From Bacillota bacterium (GTDB lineage Bacteria > Bacillota > Clostridia > Acetivibrionales > DSM-1351), in assembly GCA_023415305.1 (NCBI GenBank), contig JAEZKZ010000117.1, positions 248,001-312,000 on the forward strand: 64,000 nucleotides of DNA, written 5' to 3'. The notes beneath the pieces are model-generated. The model was not told the origin of the DNA. It saw nothing but the letters and a program-made list of their open reading frames with translations, and ran no database searches. The translations under genes and the position numbers were made by a program. This document shows positions 27,803 through 35,248 of the stretch, piece by piece (position 1 is the stretch's first letter; each line of letters begins with the position of its first letter).

Positions 27803-28837
27803 CTAACTATTGTAATTATAACTATCTATAATGCCTGGTATGACTTTATTTATATCCTCGGTAGAATACACATCAAAAGAGTAAAGAAAACCATCTGATT
27901 TTGATAGCTTATCTGTTTCCTCCGGCAGTTTAGTTAAAATACTATTTTCATAATTATTACATGAACGTAAACGTATATTTATATATTCGTTTAAAAAAAT
28001 TACGATCAAAAATGCTTTTGATTTGCCGTAAAATGTAATCCATTGGCTGTTGGGTCTCCGCTTGAACTGAATTATTCCATCTGTATTGATTGTACTTAAA
28101 AGACAGTTATAAAGTCCTATGGCAATGTCTGATTTATCTAGAAGGAACTCATCTTCAGCAATTATTTTCCTACCTTTTAATGAAGGTTTAGTTTGAATTA
28201 CAGCTTCTGTCTCCCATACGAGATTGAATTCAACGATATCTCCTTTTTTTGGTTTCTGAACATCTTTGTCTCTGGAATACCATTTCATTTCGAGAATATT
28301 TATCTCACTCCCGACCGCTCTCATATACCTGCATAAAGCTTTAAGTCTTAAATAAGTACCCTCGTTCCTGTTCGAATTCTGAATTACAAGTACGATTTTT
28401 TGCTTTTTATTAATTTCTGGAATACTTCCATTATATTTAGCAAACAGGCTTTCAATAGAATTTAGTTCGTTATGGCTGTATCCACAATATACTCTATTCA
28501 AAGCCTCCAATGAAAATCTTGATATCCCAGCAGCATATTCGAGTGCCTGCCCTATAAGGTCTCTGTGCTTAAAATCATCTCTTTTGCATTCAATTACAAC
28601 AGTATCCCCGGTAGCAATGTCAATTGCAAGGAAATCAAGATACCCTTCAGAACCTTCCCTGGAAACATCGACTTCCTGACCGATAATCTCATAGTTCAAT
28701 TTCCCGAAAATCGCCTGATAATTATCCTTAAGCCATGTATGTACCCATTCTACTTCACCTAGCTGTTTTTCTGAAAGTGAAAGTTTGTTTATGTTCTCAA
28801 GTAAATTCGGATTGTCGCCTACCATCAATAGACTCAC
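27803..28837 (-). CDS. PD-(D/E)XK nuclease-like protein (NucS/DUF91-like)
   Basis: About 344 residues. The region YLDFLAIDIATGDTVVIECKRDD fits a PD-(D/E)XK nuclease core: Asp, then Glu-x-Lys, followed by LIGQALEYAAGIS, as in NucS/DUF91-type endonucleases. The rest has mixed alpha/beta character without a second recognised domain. A GTG at 28837 is chosen because AAGAGGTG lies 8 bases before it; an ATG seven codons upstream overlaps that site. It may act in DNA repair or restriction, but no partner gene is adjacent. Confidence 0.65.
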   Translation of the reverse strand: MSLLMVGDNPNLLENINKLSLSEKQLGEVEWVHTWLKDNYQAIFGKLNYEIIGQEVDVSREGSEGYLDFLAIDIATGDTVVIECKRDDFKHRDLIGQALEYAAGISRFSLEALNRVYCGYSHNELNSIESLFAKYNGSIPEINKKQKIVLVIQNSNRNEGTYLRLKALCRYMRAVGSEINILEMKWYSRDKDVQKPKKGDIVEFNLVWETEAVIQTKPSLKGRKIIAEDEFLLDKSDIAIGLYNCLLSTINTDGIIQFKRRPNSQWITFYGKSKAFLIVIFLNEYINIRLRSCNNYENSILTKLPEETDKLSKSDGFLYSFDVYSTEDINKVIPGIIDSYNYNS

Positions 28838-28865
28838 AAAATATTCACCTCTTTTCAAAATTTGA

Positions 28866-29614
28866 TTATCTTACACAGATATTACTTACACTTTGCCCTC
28901 GTGAAATATATGGGGGATAGGTATTAGTATTTTTTATTAGAATTTCTCTGGAATCGAATAACTCATAATTTGGTGTAGAATTTGCTGATATGTTAATAAA
29001 CTCTACAGGTAGTCCCGGAGATGAATAAAAACTTGCTCCTGCTTGTATTTGAAAATGAAGATGTGGTTCAGAGCTATTTCCAGAATTTCCGCATTGTGCT
29101 ATCTTTTCTCTACGCATTACGCGCTGACCCACAGAAACTTTTATACTGCCCTGCTTCAAATGTGCCAGAAGAGAATACTCATCTTTGGCGTGCCGGATAA
29201 GTATATAGTTTCCACGTATATCTTTGCCAGCACAAGTAGCTTTTCTATCCACTGTAATCTTGCTGTCCGGGTTTCCGTCACAAACTTGCATGACAACTCC
29301 ATCTGCCGGTGCTAATATATCCTTGCCATAGCAATAAAATGATTCAGGTCTTGTTTCTTCGCCGCAATAACTTTTTCCGTCTATATCTATGACGATAAAG
29401 TCATAAGCATATCGCTGTGTTGGAATTTCCCACGAATGAGAATCACTTTGTGTTACCCCACCGTTAACGACTGTCCAGGTTCCCTCAAAAGGAAAGAATA
29501 CTTAACGGTACACGAATAACTGTCTTTATTAGGGAGTTTACCTCCATACTTTGCCTCTATCTTTATAATTCCCCCCATTTGTTTAAGTGACTGTATTAGA
29601 ACTACAGGGTTCAT
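28866..29614 (-). pseudogene. M23 (LytM) peptidase with a one-base frameshift
   Basis: An ATG at 29614 behind AAGGATG starts a frame reading MNPVVLIQSLKQMGG, then IKIEAKYGGKLPNKDSYSC and TVKYS. It stops soon after. From about 29492 another frame continues the same protein: PFEGTWTVVNGG, SHSWEIPTQRYAYDF, GKDILAPADGVV, then HLKQGSIKVSVGQRV and SEPHLHFQIQ, the zinc peptidase core. One extra base between 29492 and 29493 would rejoin the frames (YSxPFEG). The family cleaves peptidoglycan cross-links. It may be a dead gene or a sequence error. Confidence 0.78.
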
Positions 29615-29800
29615 TAAATCACATCCTTTTTAATTCATCCTGCTTGTTTTGTGTAAATAGGTAGGCATTGACTCGTAGTGTTAGTTAATATTATCATACC
29701 AACATGTTTTTTATTGTCAATTACTTATATAAATAAAGCCATTGTATTTTTAACATTTAAATTGCATTAGTAGTTATAATTTCACTTATCACAAGAATAC

Positions 29801-29850
29801 AAAAAACGGTATATATTTTTCAGATTATATCCGAATATATATACCGTTCT
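29801..29850. terminator. Hairpin terminator
   Basis: AACGGTATATATT and its complement flank a loop of about 16 bases. On the minus strand ACCGTT is followed by TTTTGT, so it can end the transcript of the small membrane gene upstream. Confidence 0.65.
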
Positions 29851-29913
29851 TTGAATAAATATGGTCACTTATGCGGTGAAGCCATATTTTACTGGGACTT
29901 GGGTTGGATAAAT

Positions 29914-30042
29914 TTATCTCTTTCGCCTTTCAATATGTATCATATACACAAGAAGCGCAGCTATCCCAAGAACGATGAGAAAACCTTCTAATGGATGCTG
30001 CTTAAAATTTTCTATTAACTGAAGAATATCTTCAAAATGCAA
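29914..30042 (-). CDS. Small single-span membrane protein (42 aa, TTG start)
   Basis: A TTG at 30042 sits 9 bases after AGGAGG and opens a 42-residue frame: MHFEDILQLIENFKQHPLEG, FLIVLGIAALLVYMIHIERRKR. It has a polar N-terminal helix, one hydrophobic span and a basic tail. The size and layout recall small phage holin-like or stress membrane peptides, but I cannot assign a family. A terminator follows. Confidence 0.6.
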   Translation of the reverse strand: MHFEDILQLIENFKQHPLEGFLIVLGIAALLVYMIHIERRKR

Positions 30043-30095
30043 AGTTAAAATCCTCCTGACTGATGTTATATTATTATTGGTTTTATCTCCCTATA

Positions 30096-30323
30096 TTACT
30101 TGTATTGCAGATTACATGAGCTTTCCGCGTACTCCGGGTAAAAATAAATTATTTCTCGAACATCTATACCGAAAAAATCTGATAGTTTAATTGCTTCATG
30201 AAGCCTAAACTGTCTATTGTCTCTTTCTTTGCTGGCGTAGCCTGTAACTGATAACTCTAATAAATCAGCTATACATTTTTGAGATAACTTATTCATTTCT
30301 CTAATCTCTTATATGCTTAGCAT
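30096..30323 (-). pseudogene. XRE-type repressor with a stop at codon 5
   Basis: GAGGAGG lies 7 bases before an ATG at 30323 that reads MLSI, then TAA at 30309-30311, then continues in frame EIREMNKLSQKCIADLLELS to DFFGIDVREIIYFYPEYA. This is a normal short XRE helix-turn-helix protein interrupted at codon 5. The ATG at 30296 could restart it but has only a weak site of its own. It faces another XRE gene across three matching operators, as in a phage CI/Cro switch. Confidence 0.65.
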
Positions 30324-30340
30324 AGTATTCCTCCTCACAA

Positions 30341-30355
30341 TCCGCATTTTGCGTA
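30341..30355. promoter_or_regulatory. Operator site 1 (TCCGC-ATTTT-GCGTA)
   Basis: One of three 15-bp sites of the form TACGC-N5-GCGTA between two divergent XRE genes. This copy has one mismatch in the left arm and lies next to the ribosome site of the minus-strand gene. Confidence 0.7.
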
Positions 30356-30373
30356 CCATTAATAATAATTTAA

Positions 30374-30388
30374 TACGCTATTCGCGTA
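30374..30388. promoter_or_regulatory. Operator site 2 (TACGC-TATTC-GCGTA)
   Basis: A perfect 5-5-5 palindrome, the middle of three copies; its centre is 33 bases from site 1. Confidence 0.78.
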
Positions 30389-30414
30389 TTGTCAGTATTA
30401 TATTTATAAGTTAC

Positions 30415-30429
30415 TACGCATTTTGCGTA
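30415..30429. promoter_or_regulatory. Operator site 3 (TACGC-ATTTT-GCGTA)
   Basis: A perfect 5-5-5 palindrome 41 bases from site 2. It ends 28 bases before a TATAAT box at 30458-30463 and so would overlap the plus-strand gene's -35 zone or lie just upstream of it. Confidence 0.78.
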
Positions 30430-30480
30430 CATTACTTATTAATGCGCGAATTGTATATATAATAAATTGGGGGTGTATTT

Positions 30481-30828
30481 ATGACTTTAGGTGAACGATT
30501 AAAATTATTAATTGAGGAAAAAGGTATTGATCAGAAAAGATTTGCTGAATTATTTAATCTATCTCCCACTACTGTTTCTGGGTATGTTACTAATTACCGA
30601 ACCCCAAATGATGAATTAAAGAAAAAATTTGCAGATTTTTTTGGTGTTTCAATAGACTATCTCCTTGGTCATACTGACAAAAGAAATATTTCTGATAAAA
30701 GACTAGAAACAAAGGCTTTTCATAACCTTGATGTAGGTGGGCTGCCAGACGAAGCAATAAAGCAGGTTGAGGACTATATAGAATTTGTAAAGCAGAAATA
30801 TAATCCCGGAGGGAGTTTGAAAAAATAA
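30481..30828 (+). CDS. XRE-family transcriptional regulator
   Basis: A 115-residue protein with an N-terminal helix-turn-helix (QKRFAELFNLSPTTVSGYVTNYRTPNDE) followed by KKFADFFGVSIDYLLGHTD, the standard phage-repressor layout, and a short C-terminal helix. GGGGGTG precedes the ATG and TATAAT lies at 30458. It is divergent from a broken XRE gene, and both probably bind the TACGC-N5-GCGTA sites. A likely relic of a mobile element's regulatory switch. Confidence 0.88.
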   Translation: MTLGERLKLLIEEKGIDQKRFAELFNLSPTTVSGYVTNYRTPNDELKKKFADFFGVSIDYLLGHTDKRNISDKRLETKAFHNLDVGGLPDEAIKQVEDYIEFVKQKYNPGGSLKK

Positions 30829-30945
30829 ACCTATAACATTTCCTATTGTACAAATCACTTTACTTTTTTAGCTTATATTCAGTATCTGTCCTAATTTCCA
30901 TAACAACGCGTCTCCATACTCATGTAACCAGGAATATGGACAAAT

Positions 30946-30967
30946 AAAAACCGCCTTACTTGGCGGT
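30946..30967 (-). terminator. Terminator of the coiled-coil gene
   Basis: ACCGCC, a 6-base loop, GGCGGT; on the minus strand it is followed by TTTTTATTTG. Confidence 0.75.
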
Positions 30968-31028
30968 CATTCTACTTCACTTTTAGTAAATTTTACTTCA
31001 TGTACATTCAAAGTTTCCTTTATGTCTT

Positions 31029-31244
31029 TTATATCTTTTTTATTTTAATGGTATTTTCTAATGTTTGGCTATATCCATCATATAAAGCTTTTGAATCTTC
31101 ACTTTGCTTATTCACAATAATTAGAACGTGCTTTTCTATAATCTTTACATTATTCTCCAAGCCCTTTACATTATTTTTTAAATCCTGTATATCTGAATCC
31201 ATATTATTAAGCTTATTTAGTATCAATTTTATTGTTTCTTTCAT
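31029..31244 (-). CDS. Small coiled-coil protein
   Basis: A 71-residue, almost wholly helical protein with heptad spacing (LNKLNNMDSDIQDLKNNVKG, LENNVKIIEKHVLIIV). GAGGAAA precedes the ATG and a terminator follows. Similar short coiled-coil proteins are common in clostridial accessory DNA. Function unknown. Confidence 0.68.
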   Translation of the reverse strand: MKETIKLILNKLNNMDSDIQDLKNNVKGLENNVKIIEKHVLIIVNKQSEDSKALYDGYSQTLENTIKIKKI

Positions 31245-31294
31245 GTGCTTTTCCTCAGAAAAATTATTAAACTTTTCTAAATACTAGCAAATAC

Positions 31295-33280
31295 TTACTC
31301 TTCAAATAAAGGTAAAATATTCCTCTTATAATACTCATATTCAATTGATAACCGGCCGTTAACGACAGTAGCAGGTATACCGGATAATATTATGTCATAC
31401 TCATCACAAAATATGTTTCCTGGTTCCTTAATTTTTACAAAGTTAAATTCTTTAGCTTTATTATAATCATATCTGAATGCGTACTTAAGAACCTCCTTAC
31501 AATGTAAATTTAATATATCACGAGGTAAAACATACTCTTTCCCATTAAATAAATAAACATCTAACCCATTCTCTGAATATGCAGGCCTTATAGTTTCTTT
31601 TGGTTGGCTCAATATAGGCCTAATTGTCTTTTCATAGTAGTCAACTTCAAAATATTCAAAATCATTCTTAAAAACGTACAACTCAGGTCCTATTTCTATC
31701 AGATGTTTTGTATATTCCAAATCCCATCCTGCAACCATCTCATCACCATAAACTTTTATGATGTGAGTATCCATATTATTAACTATAAAGCACTTGTACT
31801 TTTCTCCAACATCCATGACAGACACATACTCTTTATCCTCAAAGCGATAGATTTCCAAGCCATCTTTTGTATAACCATTCTTTTCAACGAAACTTATTGA
31901 AATGGTATTCGTCCCCATATCCAATAATATATTAGCTCCTAATGCATCAGAAATGTATTCTGAGGGTATAAATGCTTTACCATTTTTTATTACTGCAGCG
32001 GTATCGGCTTTGGAAATGGTGCCATTAAGTTTGTATTCCGCTTTACCTATCGAAAATACTAACTTATCACCATTCTTCTGAAGAGTCACTTCCTTAATTT
32101 TACTATTCCAGGAAACAGTTGCACCAATGGCATCAGCAAATACTTTTACAGGAATATGAACCTTATGTTCATTATCCATAAATGGTTTTGCATCTGGAAA
32201 CTGCAAAATTTTATCATTAACTTTTACTGTATACTCATTATCAACGTTTGATTGAATCTCAAGCCTCTTGTCATCTTTTCTTTCGTCAACATCTTCTTCT
32301 GAAATATTTCTTTCAGTAACAGTGTATTTTGCTACTTTATTATTATAGATAACGTATATTCCCCCGTCACATTCCGTTGTTGCGAAAGTTGAAATATCAA
32401 AGGTTAAAGCGGCTTTCCCTATCCATGAATTACTCTCAGGATCATATTCTTTTACAATGTTATTTCCTTCTTCAGAACTGTAAGGCAGTATATAAATTTT
32501 CCCATTTACAGCTTGCATTCCAGCTCCGTATATGCCGGAAGGGCTTGGTGAAAGCTGTGTCCATTGGTCCTTCTCTATGTCGAAGACTTCAAAATCCTGT
32601 CCAACACCTAGTGTATAAATCTTTCCATTTAGGTGAATTACCCTTAAGTCGTTGGATCCTCCAAACATGTCCTTCTTTTTGCTCCACTGGCCTTTTGATA
32701 AATCATAAACATCTAATGTCCTTTTAGTATTGGGATCTCCCTTCTCTTCACCTGACAAAATATAAATCTTATTGTCAACTCCAACAGCCCCACCAACTTT
32801 TCTTTCGGTAGGTAGTTTTACTATAAATTTGCATTCCTTTTTGACATTATCATATTCCAAGATATCACTAAAATTCGCACCGATTATGTAAATCTTACCA
32901 TTCAAAGCGATTAGTCTAAATATACCATTTGATTTATCCAAATCTTTTATTTTATCAATACTGGTCCAAGTGTCAGTTAAAGTATTATACTCTAACACAG
33001 TCCCATCGTTATTTATCATATATATCTTTTTATCAATTGAAACAATTTTATTTAAATCGTTACTCCTTATCCCAACATATCTAATTCCCTCAAGAACACT
33101 CGGAATTGTTGTAATAATCTCCTCATTTCCTTCAGGCCGATCATTTAATTTATACCAGGTATTCGGCTTATAAGTACTTGTCTTCTTTGAATCAGCGAAA
33201 GCAGTAATGGTAAATGTGCTCAAAATACTAATAATAATTACTATACTTACACAAAATTTAAGAGCTTTTACTTTTGGCAT
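31295..33280 (-). CDS. Secreted Kelch-repeat protein with CuAO_N1 stalk domain
   Basis: A 661-residue exported protein with a signal peptide over residues about 8-29. Six or so Kelch-like blades follow (LNGKIYIIGANF, VDNKIYILSGEE, LNGKIYTLGVG, VNGKIYILPY), likely a beta-propeller. A CuAO_N1 domain spans about residues 365-470 (VHIPVKVFADAIGATVSWN; AFIPSEYISDALGANI). The C-terminal third has repeated YxFxxKEYV-type segments of unknown fold. GGGAGG precedes the ATG. Likely a surface adhesin or binding protein. Confidence 0.82.
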   Translation of the reverse strand: MPKVKALKFCVSIVIIISILSTFTITAFADSKKTSTYKPNTWYKLNDRPEGNEEIITTIPSVLEGIRYVGIRSNDLNKIVSIDKKIYMINNDGTVLEYNTLTDTWTSIDKIKDLDKSNGIFRLIALNGKIYIIGANFSDILEYDNVKKECKFIVKLPTERKVGGAVGVDNKIYILSGEEKGDPNTKRTLDVYDLSKGQWSKKKDMFGGSNDLRVIHLNGKIYTLGVGQDFEVFDIEKDQWTQLSPSPSGIYGAGMQAVNGKIYILPYSSEEGNNIVKEYDPESNSWIGKAALTFDISTFATTECDGGIYVIYNNKVAKYTVTERNISEEDVDERKDDKRLEIQSNVDNEYTVKVNDKILQFPDAKPFMDNEHKVHIPVKVFADAIGATVSWNSKIKEVTLQKNGDKLVFSIGKAEYKLNGTISKADTAAVIKNGKAFIPSEYISDALGANILLDMGTNTISISFVEKNGYTKDGLEIYRFEDKEYVSVMDVGEKYKCFIVNNMDTHIIKVYGDEMVAGWDLEYTKHLIEIGPELYVFKNDFEYFEVDYYEKTIRPILSQPKETIRPAYSENGLDVYLFNGKEYVLPRDILNLHCKEVLKYAFRYDYNKAKEFNFVKIKEPGNIFCDEYDIILSGIPATVVNGRLSIEYEYYKRNILPLFEE

Positions 33281-33589
33281 CAGAATCCTCCCATAACTTA
33301 TATAATATTGGAATTTAAGGATAAAACTTCATTTTATTATATTACAACATTTTTCCAGAAAAAAGAAGATTACTTTTAACTTATGTAACAAATAATGTAA
33401 TAAGATAAATCGTAATAGAAGTTTTACTGCAGTTTATCCATGATTCCGACGTAAAAACAAAAGTCTTGACAGCCTTAAAATATTGGATCTGAAAGAACAG
33501 AATACAGTTTCGGTAATGTATACTCGGAAATAATGCTTTTCGCTGCTATATTTCCGATAACGGAATATAATATTCCTTGAGGTGGTTTC
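33281..33589. other. Intergenic region, no gene seen
   Basis: About 310 AT-rich bases. TCGGAAATA near 33524 and TATTTCCGA near 33550 form a 9-bp inverted repeat just before the HTH relic and may be its operator. Nothing else is recognisable. Confidence 0.4.
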
Positions 33590-33712
33590 ATGGACTATAT
33601 AACTACAAAGCAGGCAGCAGAAAAATGGGGTATATCCGACAGGCAGGTGCGAATACTTTACTTCCGTTATCAATTTAACTCGAAAATCTTTACTTTGCTA
33701 TTGTCTTTTTAA
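33590..33712 (+). pseudogene. Truncated HTH/excisionase-like gene
   Basis: An ATG behind GAGGTGG begins MDYITTKQAAEKWGISDRQV, then RIL, the standard start of small clostridial helix-turn-helix (MerR/excisionase-like) proteins of about 60-70 residues. After 23 residues the sequence no longer matches that pattern and ends at codon 41. The break falls near the 3' end of the convergent DUF805 gene, so a deletion probably removed the rest. Confidence 0.6.
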
Positions 33713-33977
33713 AAAATAAAAGGTAAATGTTATATCCAGGTATTAAAGCAAAAAGTAAATCTAACCCATAGTACCCTACCCCGTGTAGCCTTCGAACTAT
33801 AACTGATATATTACATATACAAATTAGTAATAGTAGAGTTGTTTTTATAAACGAAAACAGAATTGACGAGTCAGGCAACTGTATATCTACAAAACCATAT
33901 AATAACATTGTAAAGATATATGTAAAATTAAACCTGCCTCTACTCATAGTACCCTTAAATGAAAATAAGTATTTCAT
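33690..33977 (-). CDS. DUF805 family membrane protein
   Basis: A 95-residue membrane protein. FKGTMSRGRFNFTYIF and VIVRRLHGVGYYGLDLLFALIPGYN match the DUF805 pattern (GR.sR..., then RRLHD.G). Three hydrophobic segments are visible. Its 3' end overlaps the end of the truncated HTH gene by about 23 bases. Function unknown. Confidence 0.72.
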   Translation of the reverse strand: MKYLFSFKGTMSRGRFNFTYIFTMLLYGFVDIQLPDSSILFSFIKTTLLLLICICNISVIVRRLHGVGYYGLDLLFALIPGYNIYLLFFKKTIAK

Positions 33978-34173
33978 TAAAAGCTTAGTCTCCTCATTCA
34001 GATATTACCATTTTACCATGTTACTACATAAATAATTAATAGGTCGTAATATTATCCTTTTATGCACAAAGAGCAGACGGAATTATTCCGACTGCCCTAT
34101 TGTACTTTAATGTTTATGGATAATGTAGACTATTGGTATTTTCCTTTATGATTGTTAGTTTACTTTAAGTTTA

Positions 34174-34677
34174 TCATCCATTTAAGGCTAAAAGATATCT
34201 GAACGGCCTATTATCCAAACTCTCTTGTATCTCGTCATCATTTCCTTCGACAGTCACATATATAATATAATCATGTCCTGCTATAAGCTGTAATGGTTCA
34301 GTTAATCCTTTAGAAACAAGTACTCTTTTTGTAAAAATAGGCTCCCCAGTTGTTAAGTCATGGAAACCAACAAAAAAATATGCATCGGGAACATCAACTA
34401 AACCTCCACTTCTTCCGACACGCAATTTTTTTGTTTGAGTAGTCTTGCTCTGGAATAAGTAATGATCTCCATCGCCTGCATAATTAAGAGCACCATAGGT
34501 TGGATATATTGTAGTACCCTGTTGTAATATTATTGTTGCATCTTCTTCGTAATCATTAGGCTCCGTCTCCCAAATTTGTCCATTAACCCTTGTCACAGGA
34601 GAGTAAGCAAAAGTTGATGAGCTAAATGCAGCTATAATAGTTAAGATTAAAACAAAGCTTATCACTCTTTTTTTCAT
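34174..34677 (-). CDS. Secreted protein with pre-peptidase C-terminal-like domain
   Basis: A 167-residue exported protein with a signal peptide (FVLILTIIAAFSSSTFA). The mature part, from ETEPNDYEEDATIILQQGTT to GDGDHYLFQSKTTQ, has the N-D-x-x-x-A and D-x-D-x-F/Y pattern of bacterial pre-peptidase C-terminal (PPC) domains. No catalytic domain is attached. Function unknown; such domains bind carbohydrate or protein surfaces. Confidence 0.65.
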   Translation of the reverse strand: MKKRVISFVLILTIIAAFSSSTFAYSPVTRVNGQIWETEPNDYEEDATIILQQGTTIYPTYGALNYAGDGDHYLFQSKTTQTKKLRVGRSGGLVDVPDAYFFVGFHDLTTGEPIFTKRVLVSKGLTEPLQLIAGHDYIIYVTVEGNDDEIQESLDNRPFRYLLALNG

Positions 34678-34863
34678 AATAACACGCTCCTTTTAATTTA
34701 TGAGGCAATATATGTAATTATTATAGGTATTATCTGTAATATTGCCCTTAGTATTTTCCAATTTTTCTACTAATTATCCATTTATTGTTATTATATACAT
34801 TATATCCTAAATTTACAACAATTTTTTATTGTTTTTCAATTTATTAAATAACAAAAAATACTG

Positions 34864-34988
34864 TTATTGATAGTATGAGAAAAACTGACTCAGATCCGAA
34901 TATATGCATCAACTGTGTTCGAACTTTTCTTTTTAAGTTTAAGATCTTTATAATTATTTAGCAGATCAACTGCATTCAGTTTTCTCAC
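34864..34988 (-). pseudogene. Tyrosine recombinase N-terminal relic
   Basis: A GTG at 34988 behind AGGGA reads RKLNAVDLLNNYKDLKLKKK, SSNTVDAYIR. After a one-base shift near 34896-34898 it continues DLSQFFSYYQ before a stop. This is the SAM-like core-binding N-terminus of XerC/D-type integrases; the catalytic domain is absent. It marks a lost integration module. Confidence 0.62.
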
Positions 34989-35116
34989 TCCCTTTTTACA
35001 TATCCTATATTATGTAAAAGACATTGTACTTTTACCTATTACTCATACCATCAACATTTATGGCATTTTTAAATTACAGATACTTTTGACTATCTTTTTA
35101 ACATAACATAATTTTT

Positions 35117-35220
35117 GGGCATAAAAAATACCGTTAGATTTTACTCCAAAACGGTATTTTACATTTAATATATTAACTCTCTATGACCGACATTGCATCG
35201 ACATTATTTAGACATCGTGA
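35117..35220 (-). repeat. 3'-flank repeat, copy A (hairpin plus conserved block)
   Basis: About 104 bases that match a second copy at 41213-41316 at roughly three positions in four. Both hold a terminator-like hairpin, then a TATTAACTCT segment and a perfectly shared block containing TGACCGACATTGCATCG (35184-35204 here). Both lie just past the stop of a minus-strand gene, in the same orientation. Confidence 0.75.
35123..35160 (-). terminator. Terminator within repeat A
   Basis: AAAATACCGTT and its complement around a 14-base loop; on the minus strand it is followed by TTTTTTATGCCC. It should end the transcript of the CuAO_N1 gene at 35249. Confidence 0.78.
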
Positions 35221-35248
35221 AAATGACTTAACTTTCAAATACAGCTTA

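Noticed and set aside
33434..33673. Minus-strand frame opposite the HTH relic
   Set aside because: No ribosome site, low-complexity basic and aromatic composition, and it overlaps a better-supported plus-strand gene start.
35117..35220. Repeat A/B as integron attC sites
   Set aside because: I could not find the paired GTTRRRY-type core sites or an integron integrase; the recombinase relic is only an N-terminal fragment. The cassette idea is kept as an open finding, not as an integron call.
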